Origin: Methanobacteriota archaeon
GTDB taxonomy: Archaea > Hydrothermarchaeota > Hydrothermarchaeia > Hydrothermarchaeales > JAADFM01
DNA: 10,063 bases
Assembly: GCA_013152845.1 (NCBI GenBank)
Contig: JAADFM010000011.1
Span: forward strand, 1 to 10,063
Direction: 5' to 3'
The notes beneath the pieces were generated by a model. It ran no database searches. It was not told the origin of the DNA and saw nothing but the letters and a program-made list of their open reading frames with translations. The position numbers and the translations under genes were made by a program. Of this stretch, positions 1-5,320 are shown in pieces; within the stretch, counting starts at the first letter, position 1, and every line of letters starts with the position of its first letter.

Positions 1-113
1 TCGGCGAGTTCCTTCTCCAGGGCCTCGGCATCCACCTTCCTGGAGCTCTCGAAGGTCCCCCGGCTGCAGAAGAACATTATTTCTTCGAGGGTCTTTTTGT
101 CCAAGTCGGCCAT
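1..113 (-). CDS. hypothetical protein, N-terminal 37 residues only
   Basis: The minus strand carries an ORF starting with ATG at 113 and running off the left edge. It begins MADLDKKTLEEIMFFCSRG and continues with a charged, probably helical and soluble stretch. The start overlaps the stop of the upstream membrane-protein gene by one base (TGATG), and GGTGGAG just before it could serve as a ribosome binding site, so the two are probably translationally coupled. I recognise no family from 37 residues. Its place as third gene after two paralogous small membrane proteins suggests a cytoplasmic partner, which is inference only. Confidence 0.6.
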   Translation of the reverse strand, partial: MADLDKKTLEEIMFFCSRGTFESSRKVDAEALEKELA

Positions 114-445
114 CACTCCACCTTGAATGCATTGGAGACGAATTTGTAGACATCAATAAAGGCGATGAGCATGAAGAATGCCACCGCCACCAGGGCAATC
201 TGCATCAGGGGGTGGCAGTACTGCCCGTACCCGCCCACCGCCCCGGGCCACTTTTTGCCCACTAGGTCCAGCAGGTCGAAGAGGACCGCGGCACCGAGGC
301 CGGTCATGGCATAGAAGAAGTATTTGTAGGCACCAAGCCCGCCTTTTGTTGTGCTGTATCCTTTGTACCCGTAGTACATGGCGGTGAAGCCGAATGGGGC
401 GGACAGGAGGTTTAACGCAATCCGGATTGTGATTATGTCGGTCAT
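113..445 (-). CDS. small membrane protein, second of two tandem paralogues
   Basis: This 110-residue protein has about three hydrophobic segments (roughly residues 6-26, 42-62 and 81-103), separated by a Gly/Tyr/Lys-rich loop and a Trp/Pro/Gly loop. It shares with the upstream gene the pattern ALNLL-x-APFG-xx-AMYYGYKGY followed by YFF-x-AMT-xx-GA-xx-LFDLL, so the two are paralogues from a local duplication. This copy has a longer second loop containing a Cys-His pair (around residues 77-78). The start ATG at 445 lies 2 nt after the previous stop, with only a weak GGTG as ribosome binding site, so coupling is likely. I do not recognise a named family. An integral membrane location is inferred from hydropathy by eye. 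Confidence 0.75.
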   Translation of the reverse strand: MTDIITIRIALNLLSAPFGFTAMYYGYKGYSTTKGGLGAYKYFFYAMTGLGAAVLFDLLDLVGKKWPGAVGGYGQYCHPLMQIALVAVAFFMLIAFIDVYKFVSNAFKVE

Positions 446-447
446 TT

Positions 448-741
448 TTAGAACACCGATTTCAGGAATCTGTGCATGTCCTTGAAGGCCAGCATGAAGA
501 ACAGGGCCGCAAGGAGGAACGCCACCTCTATCAGGAACCCCATGCCCTGGACGGTGTAGTCCGCCAGTATCCTGAAGAGGAGGTCGAAGAGGAGCACGGC
601 CCCTACCGAGGTCATGGCCACGAAGAAGTACTGGTTCAGACCCCCCCTGGTGCCCTTGTAGCCCTTGTATCCGTAGTACATGGCAGGCAGGCCGAAGGGT
701 GCTGCCAAGAGGTTTAAGGCGATTGGTATGTAGTTCTCCAT
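448..741 (-). CDS. small membrane protein, first of two tandem paralogues
   Basis: This 97-residue protein has about three transmembrane segments (near residues 5-25, 38-60 and 67-88) and a short basic C-terminus (HRFLKSVF). A Tyr/Gly/Lys loop after the first segment (MYYGYKGYKGTRGG) is the most conserved part shared with its neighbour. The ATG at 741 is preceded by GGGGAG at an 8-nt spacing and by an AT-rich TATA candidate near 781-790. It is the first gene of a minus-strand operon divergent from the lipid-reductase operon. Function is unknown. The ferredoxin/reductase neighbour suggests, without proving, a membrane-related role. Confidence 0.75.
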   Translation of the reverse strand: MENYIPIALNLLAAPFGLPAMYYGYKGYKGTRGGLNQYFFVAMTSVGAVLLFDLLFRILADYTVQGMGFLIEVAFLLAALFFMLAFKDMHRFLKSVF

Positions 742-780
742 CTCTTATTCTCCCCTTTTTATCCCACCTTTGTCCATCAG

Positions 781-790
781 AAATAAAAAG
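781..790 (-). promoter_or_regulatory. TATA-box candidate for the membrane-protein operon
   Basis: On the minus strand CTTTTTATTT ends about 40 nt before the ATG at 741. That would place the transcript start near 755-765 and leave a short leader containing GGGGAG. This is a match to the general archaeal TATA form only. Confidence 0.4.
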
Positions 791-838
791 CTTTCCGGTT
801 GCGGCCTGGGACCTGCGGGGCTGGAGGGGGAGACGAGT

Positions 839-852
839 AAATATTTTTATAA
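839..852 (+). promoter_or_regulatory. TATA box for the ferredoxin/geranylgeranyl reductase operon
   Basis: AAATATTTTTATAA sits about 25-38 nt before the ferredoxin ATG at 877 in otherwise GC-rich sequence. It is followed by AAGGAAGGGGG as a ribosome binding region. The element and the minus-strand promoter near 781-790 make this a divergent promoter region. Confidence 0.6.
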
Positions 853-876
853 GGTTTCAGGACAAAGGAAGGGGGC

Positions 877-1047
877 ATGAAGGTTGACGAATACATCTGC
901 ATGGCCTGCAACGGTGCCTGCACCTCGGTATGCGCCCAGTACTGCATCACCGTGGCAGGTCCACATGCGGTCATCGACGAGGAGTGCTGTATCGAGTGCG
1001 GAAACTGTATAAAAATATGCCCTGTGGGCGCCATCAAGGAGGAATGA
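877..1047 (+). CDS. small Cys-rich ferredoxin, likely electron donor to geranylgeranyl reductase
   Basis: This 56-residue protein has ten cysteines (C8, C11, C15, C19, C23, C37, C38, C41, C44, C48). The second half has the canonical cluster motif C38-x2-C41-x2-C44-x3-C48-P. The first half is unusual: C8-x2-C11-x3-C15-x3-C19-x3-C23, with no proline after the last Cys. It is therefore probably a 2[4Fe-4S]-type ferredoxin with an altered first site. The TGA overlaps the ATG of the reductase gene in ATGA. In Methanosarcina acetivorans a ferredoxin next to geranylgeranyl reductase is needed for full saturation of archaeal lipid side chains. The same role here is inferred from gene order. The upstream AAGGAAGGGGGC and TATA box support the start. 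Confidence 0.85.
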   Translation: MKVDEYICMACNGACTSVCAQYCITVAGPHAVIDEECCIECGNCIKICPVGAIKEE

Positions 1048-2225
1048 AGTTGGAGTACGACGTCATCGTGGTTGGCTCAGGTCCCGCTGGCTCGTCCACG
1101 GCCAGGAGGGCGGCCGCAGAGGGCGCCTCGGTACTGGTGCTGGACAAGCGGGCCGAGATAGGGGCCCCGGTCCAGTGCGGCGAGGCCCTGGGCAAGGTGG
1201 GCATGGAGGAGGCACCGCTGAAGCCCAGCAAGAGGTGGATTGCCCAGGAACTTGACTCGTCCTGCCTTGTGGCACCAAACGGGAAGCAGGTATGCTTCAA
1301 GAACCAGGCATACATCCTCGAGCGCAAGATATTTGACAAGTTCCTGGCCATCGAGGCCGCCCGGGCAGGGGCCGAGTACCGGGTGAAGACCAGGGTGACC
1401 GACCTGATAAAGGAGGACGGCAGGGTGAGGGGTGTCAGGGCCCAGTCATTCGGGGAGGAGGTGGAGTACGCCGGCAAGGTCATCGTGGGGGCCGACGGTT
1501 ACGAGTCCCGGGTGGGCCGGGTGATGGGCATGAGCAAGGCGTTGAAGTTCAAGGATGCGGCAGCCGGGCTCCAGTACGAGATGGTCAACGTGGAGCTGGA
1601 ATCCCCGACCACCGAGTACATCTATTTCGGCAACCGCGTGGCCCCGGGGGGCTATGCCTGGATATTCCCGAAGGGCGAGGACGTGGCCAACGTGGGCATC
1701 GGCATCACCGTGGGCAAGGACCAGCCCCACAACGCAAAGTATTACCTTGACAGGTTCGTCCAGGAGAACGAGATGTGCCGGAAGGCCACCCCGGTGAATG
1801 TGGTGGCCGGGGGCATCCCCCTATCCGCGCCCCTGGAGCAGACGGTAAAGGAGAACGTGATGCTTGTGGGCGATGCGGCCAGGCAGATATATTCCCTGGC
1901 AGGTGCGGGCATGGGCTATTCCCTGATGTGCGGGCGCATGGCCGGGGAGGTGGCAGGGAGGGTCTCCCAGGGCGAGGTCACAGAGGATGCCCTCATGGAG
2001 TATGACCGCCGGTGGAGGGAGAAGTACGGCAACGAGCTGATGCTGGCCTACCAGATGAAGGAGATAGTGACCGGGTTCACCGACGAGGACCTCAACAACC
2101 TGGCCGATGTCATCCTGGACCTGGGGGTGGAGAACCTCTCGAGCATGAACATCACCCAGGTCTTGGCCGAGATCCTCCTGAAGCTCAACCCCTCCCTCCT
2201 GGAGCGTCTGGAAGCCTTCCTATGA
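1044..2225 (+). CDS. digeranylgeranylglycerophospholipid reductase (geranylgeranyl reductase family)
   Basis: This FAD-dependent enzyme of about 393 residues, the usual length of archaeal geranylgeranyl reductases, would hydrogenate the isoprenoid chains of archaeal membrane lipids. Visible motifs are the N-terminal dinucleotide-binding GSGPAG (11-16), acidic D34 at the end of the second strand, the family motif GAPVQCGE with C45 (40-47), GADG (149-152), the signature YAWIFPKG (204-211), and the second FAD motif GDAA (276-279). After GDAA the usual Asp-Pro of the DPxxGGG stretch is replaced by Tyr-Ser (IYSLAGAG). The ATG at 1044 overlaps the ferredoxin stop, but AAGGAGG ends only 1 nt before it. 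A TTG at 1050 (giving MEYDVIVVG) is 7 nt from that site and is a serious alternative start. An upstream in-frame extension to 930 overlaps the ferredoxin and is unlikely. Confidence 0.9.
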   Translation: MKLEYDVIVVGSGPAGSSTARRAAAEGASVLVLDKRAEIGAPVQCGEALGKVGMEEAPLKPSKRWIAQELDSSCLVAPNGKQVCFKNQAYILERKIFDKFLAIEAARAGAEYRVKTRVTDLIKEDGRVRGVRAQSFGEEVEYAGKVIVGADGYESRVGRVMGMSKALKFKDAAAGLQYEMVNVELESPTTEYIYFGNRVAPGGYAWIFPKGEDVANVGIGITVGKDQPHNAKYYLDRFVQENEMCRKATPVNVVAGGIPLSAPLEQTVKENVMLVGDAARQIYSLAGAGMGYSLMCGRMAGEVAGRVSQGEVTEDALMEYDRRWREKYGNELMLAYQMKEIVTGFTDEDLNNLADVILDLGVENLSSMNITQVLAEILLKLNPSLLERLEAFL

Positions 2226-3691
2226 ACGTCCCGGTCATCGACCCCGTCACCTGTTCGACCTGCCGGGCCTGCGTGGGCATCTGCCCGGTGGGGGCAGTAA
2301 GACAGCTTAGGCGGGAGGTGGAGGTGGACTACGGGGCGTGCGTCTCCTGCGGCCTGTGCGTCCAGAACTGCCCCACCGGGGCCATGACCTTCCCTGAGAG
2401 GGAGGTGGAGGCGGCCCCGGCCCGGGAGAAGGTCTCGACCCCGGCCCACCTGGGCGGGAGATTCGACCTGGTCGTCTGCGGCGCCGGGATCGCAGGCCTT
2501 TCCACCGCCCTGGGGGCACTCAAGGAGGACCCCGGGATGGAGGTTCTGGTCCTGGACAAGAAGCGCATCATCGGCGAGGACGCCAACTCCTCGGCCGGGA
2601 CATGGAGCTTCACCCTGGACATGCTGCCCCTGGATGGGGATGAAAGGGAGAGGGTGGTCCTCCAGCGGTTCACGGGCTTCGGCCTGGGCACCCGGAAGTC
2701 CTGGACCGTCATCCGCACAGATGAGCCATACCTGGAGACACTGGACCTGCCGGCCCTGCTGAAGGTGCTGGCGAAGAAACTGGTGGCCATGGGGGCAAGA
2801 ATCGAGACCAATACCTTCGTGGAGTCAATAAAACGGGAGGACGGCGGTTTCACCCTGACCGCTGTCTCGAAAGGGGTTGCCTATGATATCCGGACCCGCC
2901 TCTTCGCCGACGCCAGCGGCGTGGACACCCGGCCTTCCCGGGACCTGGGGATGCACCTTTCGTGGAAGCCCGAGGTCCTGGGGGTGGGCGCGGAGTACGA
3001 GATGGGGTGGCGGGGGGAGCAGGAGACGGCGTGGATTATACCCATCCAGTACCTGGGCCTGGGCTATGCCTGGGTCTTCCCCATCGGCACAGGTCTGGCC
3101 CGGGTGGGGGTGGCAGGGCTGCTGTCCGCATTCCAGGAGAGGGGCCTGAAGCTCCAGGAGGTCCTGGACACCTTCATCGAGGAGCACCCGCTCATCCGGG
3201 AGAACACCGCCCCGGACTCATCCCGGCTGGCCTACAAGTGCGGGGCATACCCCATTGCAGGCATCGCCGAGGACATCGTCACCGAGGGGGCCCTGCGGGT
3301 GGGGGACGCCGCAGCCCAGGCCAATCCCCTGCTGGGGGAGGGCATCTACTACTGCATAAAGAACGGCCTCTTTGCGGGCCGGACCCTGGCCAGGGCGCGG
3401 GAGGGCACCGAGGAGGAGCTCAAGCCCTACAGGGATTTCGTCCTCTCCTATGCCCAGAGGTTCGAGGAGGACAAGCTGGGATTCAGGCTGGATTTCGATG
3501 CCATCATCCGCAAACTCAACGAGAACCCGGACCTCTTAAGCCCCAAGGAGAAGCGCGTCCTGCTGGAGTACATGATGCCGGTAAAACCGGACTGGAAGAC
3601 GCGCATCGCCATCTCGAAAAAGCTCCTGGGCACAAAGAAGACCCTCCAGGTATTCGGCTCGGTGATGAAGAGGATGGCGCTGGGGAAGTGA
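2222..3691 (+). CDS. ferredoxin-fused geranylgeranyl reductase-family flavoprotein
   Basis: This is a 489-residue fusion. Residues 1-55 are a 2[4Fe-4S] ferredoxin with two canonical cysteine sets (C11, C14, C17, C21-P and C40, C43, C46, C50-P). A short Pro/Ala/Glu linker follows, then an FAD-dependent oxidoreductase domain from about residue 80, with GAGIAG (87-92), the family signature GYAWVFPIG (281-289) and GDAA (361-364) followed by a normal NPLLGEG. It lacks the PVQCGE cysteine motif of its neighbour. The ATG overlaps the upstream stop (ATGA). The fused ferredoxin probably passes electrons straight to the flavin. The substrate could be the same lipid at another double bond or another polyprenyl compound; I cannot tell. 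The basic C-terminus (about 450-489) may contact membrane surfaces, which is inference. Confidence 0.85.
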   Translation: MNVPVIDPVTCSTCRACVGICPVGAVRQLRREVEVDYGACVSCGLCVQNCPTGAMTFPEREVEAAPAREKVSTPAHLGGRFDLVVCGAGIAGLSTALGALKEDPGMEVLVLDKKRIIGEDANSSAGTWSFTLDMLPLDGDERERVVLQRFTGFGLGTRKSWTVIRTDEPYLETLDLPALLKVLAKKLVAMGARIETNTFVESIKREDGGFTLTAVSKGVAYDIRTRLFADASGVDTRPSRDLGMHLSWKPEVLGVGAEYEMGWRGEQETAWIIPIQYLGLGYAWVFPIGTGLARVGVAGLLSAFQERGLKLQEVLDTFIEEHPLIRENTAPDSSRLAYKCGAYPIAGIAEDIVTEGALRVGDAAAQANPLLGEGIYYCIKNGLFAGRTLARAREGTEEELKPYRDFVLSYAQRFEEDKLGFRLDFDAIIRKLNENPDLLSPKEKRVLLEYMMPVKPDWKTRIAISKKLLGTKKTLQVFGSVMKRMALGK

Positions 3692-3702
3692 TTTTCCAGA
3701 AA

Positions 3703-3712
3703 TGTATTTTAT
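3703..3712 (+). promoter_or_regulatory. TATA-box candidate of the AbrB-PIN operon
   Basis: TGTATTTTAT lies upstream of the operator palindrome and about 37-46 nt before the AbrB start. A transcript start near 3730 would fall inside the palindrome that follows. Confidence 0.45.
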
Positions 3713-3716
3713 CGTG

Positions 3717-3734
3717 AGTAAGATATGTCTTACT
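3717..3734 (+). promoter_or_regulatory. palindromic operator of the AbrB-PIN operon
   Basis: A perfect 7-bp inverted repeat, AGTAAGA (3717-3723) and TCTTACT (3728-3734), has a 4-nt centre (TATG). It lies between the TATA candidate and the ribosome binding site GAGGTGA, about where transcription should start. Dimeric AbrB/MazE-type antitoxins commonly repress their own promoters at such sites, so autoregulation by the adjacent AbrB protein is the likely role. Confidence 0.55.
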
Positions 3735-3748
3735 TGAGGTGACGATTG

Positions 3749-4012
3749 ATGGAATCCGTAAAGGCCAGGGTTTCCTCCAAAGGACAGATAGTCATCCCCG
3801 CATTTTTGAGAAAGCTCATGAAAATAAAAGCAGGAGATGAGTTCGAGGTCTTTGGAAGGGGAGACTCGATTGTGTTGAAAAGGATTGACAAAGAGGCCTT
3901 GGAGAGAGAGTTCGAGGAGATCGTGGCTCCCATACGGGAGCAGGTGAAGGCAAAGGGGATTACAAGGGACGAGCTCAGGAGCATTATCAGAGAGGTCCGG
4001 GAATCCTCATGA
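3749..4012 (+). CDS. AbrB/MazE-family antitoxin
   Basis: This 87-residue protein has an N-terminal swapped-hairpin AbrB/SpoVT DNA-binding domain (residues about 4-45). It contains the hallmark VSSKGQIVIPAFLRKL followed by AGDEF and VLKRI. An acidic/basic helical C-terminal tail (about 46-87) probably binds the PIN toxin. The ATG at 3749 is 6 nt after GAGGTGA; a TTG one codon upstream is too close to that site. The stop overlaps the PIN start (ATGA), the classic antitoxin-first toxin-antitoxin layout. Likely autoregulated at the palindrome upstream. Confidence 0.88.
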   Translation: MESVKARVSSKGQIVIPAFLRKLMKIKAGDEFEVFGRGDSIVLKRIDKEALEREFEEIVAPIREQVKAKGITRDELRSIIREVRESS

Positions 4013-4422
4013 AGGTCGTACTGGACACCAATGTCCTGATATCGGGGCTTTTCTGGAGGGGGAATGAGGCCGAGGTGGTGAAGAAGTGCCAGCTCAGGGT
4101 CCTTGAGAACTGCACCACCAGGGAGATTATTGAGGAGTTTCTCAGGGTAATCAGCTCCCCTAAGTTTGAGCTCTCAGAAGGTGATGTCGAGCGGGCGTAC
4201 CAGATGGTCTCGGCCTTCTCCTCCATGGTCAATCCCAAGCGTGGCTTCAGGGTGGTGGAGGAGGATCCCACGGATAACAAGTTCCTGGACTGTGCCATAG
4301 AGGCCAGGGCGAAATATATCATATCAGGGGATGAGCATCTCCTTACCCTGGGCAGCTTCAAAGGCGTCAGGATTGTGAATGCCAGCGAGTTTCTCCAGAG
4401 GGCTGCTTCCAGGCGGCGATGA
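4009..4422 (+). CDS. PIN-domain ribonuclease toxin (COG1569-type)
   Basis: This 137-residue PIN-fold endoribonuclease shows the acidic metal-site residues expected: D6 in LDTNVLISG, E42/E43, D89 in DPTDNKFLDCA, and D108 in IISGDEHLL. This pattern matches the PIN-family putative toxin of COG1569, not VapC of the shorter haloarchaeal type. It is paired with the AbrB gene through an ATGA overlap, so toxin activity on RNA, neutralised by the AbrB tail, is the likely role. The usual family end would be near ASEFL (125-129). The final basic tail QRAASRRR and 56 bp of coding sequence overlap the 3' end of the convergent lipoprotein gene. Confidence 0.85.
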   Translation: MKVVLDTNVLISGLFWRGNEAEVVKKCQLRVLENCTTREIIEEFLRVISSPKFELSEGDVERAYQMVSAFSSMVNPKRGFRVVEEDPTDNKFLDCAIEARAKYIISGDEHLLTLGSFKGVRIVNASEFLQRAASRRR

Positions 4423-4912
4423 TGACCCCGTCGTCGGCACCGATGCCCCAGAGGCTGTACTCGGTGAGCCGGGCCTCGAAGGTGACCAGGGACTCGTTGT
4501 CGAGCTTTAGGACCTCGTCCTTCTGGTCCTCCCGCAGGGCCACGTAGATGTTCGGCAGGGGCGGTTCGTGTCCGCCGCAGTAGAGTGCCATGGTCAGCGG
4601 CTCCTCGAGGCTCTGGAAGAAGCAGGTCCCGTTTATGTACTTGCCCCGGTAGTTCCTGTTGAACTCCTCATGCTTCCACACCGTGCTCCGGTTGCCCCCC
4701 CGGCCGAAGAGCCCGAGGAACTCCCTGAAGTCCATGTCCACGTACTCCTTCTCAACCCCCGGGGGCGGCAGGCTCGGCGGGGGTGCGGTGGTCACAGGAG
4801 AGGGGGTGGGATGGGAGATACAGCCCAGGGCCAGGACCGCTCCGAGCAGGGCCACAAATGCCAGGAGGGTCCCCGGCCGGATTTTCCTCGATATACTGGA
4901 TGCAGGCATCAT
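4367..4912 (-). CDS. secreted lipoprotein, possible OB-fold domain
   Basis: This 181-residue protein has a lipoprotein signal: basic n-region (SRKIRP), a hydrophobic core and lipobox LALGC with C31. A Pro/Thr/Ser linker (about 32-51) follows, as in surface-anchored proteins, then a globular domain (about 54-181). The domain's alternating strands (for example NIYVALRED, LVTFEARLTEY, GVIIAAW) loosely resemble a small OB-fold; this is tentative. Two cysteines remain in the exported domain. ATG ATG at 4912 and 4909 give two possible starts, with no strong ribosome binding site. The start lies at the inner edge of a 15-bp direct repeat that also forms the nucleotidyltransferase 3' end, so this gene was probably once directly downstream of it. 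Confidence 0.75.
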   Translation of the reverse strand: MMPASSISRKIRPGTLLAFVALLGAVLALGCISHPTPSPVTTAPPPSLPPPGVEKEYVDMDFREFLGLFGRGGNRSTVWKHEEFNRNYRGKYINGTCFFQSLEEPLTMALYCGGHEPPLPNIYVALREDQKDEVLKLDNESLVTFEARLTEYSLWGIGADDGVIIAAWKQPSGETRWHSQS

Positions 4913-4925
4913 TTTTCCATGAAGT
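4911..4925. repeat. 15-bp direct repeat, left copy
   Basis: ATTTTTCCATGAAGT is identical to 7241-7255. On the minus strand its last two bases (AT) begin the ATG of the lipoprotein gene. Flanking bases on both sides differ between the copies, so the identity is exactly 15 bp. Confidence 0.8.
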
Positions 4926-4991
4926 GATAAAGTATTTTACTAATTAGTTTAATATCTGGTACTGCCTAACTACTAATATCTTGCTTTTTTT

Positions 4992-5011
4992 ACGTTAAGA
5001 TTTAACGTTAA
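4992..5011 (+). promoter_or_regulatory. palindromic operator candidate of the mini-AbrB gene
   Basis: ACGTTAA (4992-4998) and TTAACGT (5002-5008) form a perfect inverted repeat around GAT. The second arm is also part of the perfect 10-bp palindrome TTAACGTTAA (5002-5011). The site ends 3 nt before the mini-AbrB ATG, so it would cover the transcript start. Autoregulation is inferred. The core TAACGTT recurs in the AbiE operator (5256-5262). Confidence 0.5.
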
Positions 5012-5014
5012 TAT

Positions 5015-5164
5015 ATGAAACTCCAGGAACGTAAGATCGGCAAATACCGCCAGCTTTATGTAACCGTGCCCCTAAAACTGGCAGAGGCCTTGGGGTGGGG
5101 GAAGGGTACAGAAGTTAAATGGGACGTTGCCGGAAAAGATAAACTTGAATTAAGGAAGGTTTAA
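5015..5164 (+). CDS. AbrB/SpoVT-like mini DNA-binding protein
   Basis: This 49-residue protein runs from ATG at 5015 to TAA at 5162-5164. It has the compact swapped-hairpin layout: KLQERKIGKY, then QLYVTVP, then KLAEALGW-x-KG-x-EV, then KLELRKV. Stand-alone AbrB/MazE-like proteins of this size and pattern are common in archaea. There is no ribosome binding site, so a leaderless message is likely. No toxin gene follows; the next gene is AbiEi after 156 nt. It may be an orphan regulator that came in with the AbiE cassette. A shared operator core suggests it could also touch the AbiE promoter, which is inference. Confidence 0.75.
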   Translation: MKLQERKIGKYRQLYVTVPLKLAEALGWGKGTEVKWDVAGKDKLELRKV

Positions 5165-5178
5165 CCGTGCAACTCTCC

Positions 5179-5194
5179 ACAGAAAACTGTTTTT
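5179..5194 (+). terminator. possible weak terminator after mini-AbrB
   Basis: A 4-bp stem ACAG/CTGT with an AAAA loop runs into TTTTT (5190-5194), 15-30 nt after the mini-AbrB stop. Archaeal termination mainly needs a U-tract, so this is plausible but weak. Confidence 0.3.
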
Positions 5195-5254
5195 CAAGGC
5201 CTTTTATCGGCCTCTGACCACTGAGACGGGGAAGAAAACTCCTTTTAACTTTTA

Positions 5255-5290
5255 GTAACGTTCTTACATGAAAACATGTAATATCGTTAC
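5255..5290 (+). promoter_or_regulatory. nested palindromic operator of the abiE operon
   Basis: Two nested perfect inverted repeats share one centre. The outer arms are GTAACG (5255-5260) and CGTTAC (5285-5290); the inner arms are TTACATG (5264-5270) and CATGTAA (5275-5281) around AAAA. The 36-bp element abuts the TATA box of abiEi. Characterised AbiEi antitoxins repress their own operon by binding inverted repeats at the promoter, so this is the expected autoregulatory site. Confidence 0.7.
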
Positions 5291-5292
5291 AA

Positions 5293-5303
5293 AAATATAA
5301 ATA
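5293..5303 (+). promoter_or_regulatory. TATA box of the abiE operon
   Basis: AAATATAAATA begins 28 nt before the AbiEi ATG at 5321, with TATAAATA starting 25 nt before it. That spacing predicts a transcript starting at or next to the ATG, that is, a leaderless message. This explains why GGAG (5304-5307) is too far away to act as a normal ribosome binding site. Confidence 0.6.
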
Positions 5304-5320
5304 GGAGAGTGCTATAAAAC

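Noticed and set aside
930..1043. N-terminal extension of the geranylgeranyl reductase to an upstream start.
   Set aside because: It is out-of-frame translation of the ferredoxin gene, has no reductase-like sequence, and the FAD motif begins right after 1044.
2012..2221. N-terminal extension of the fused reductase.
   Set aside because: The added 70 residues are a Gly/Pro/Arg-rich shadow of the upstream gene. ATG 2222 gives the ferredoxin motif at the expected distance and an ATGA junction.
5197..5213. AGGCC...GGCCT hairpin as a terminator or regulatory RNA.
   Set aside because: The stem is only 5 bp, there is no following U-tract, and nothing else in 5165-5254 suggests a structured RNA.
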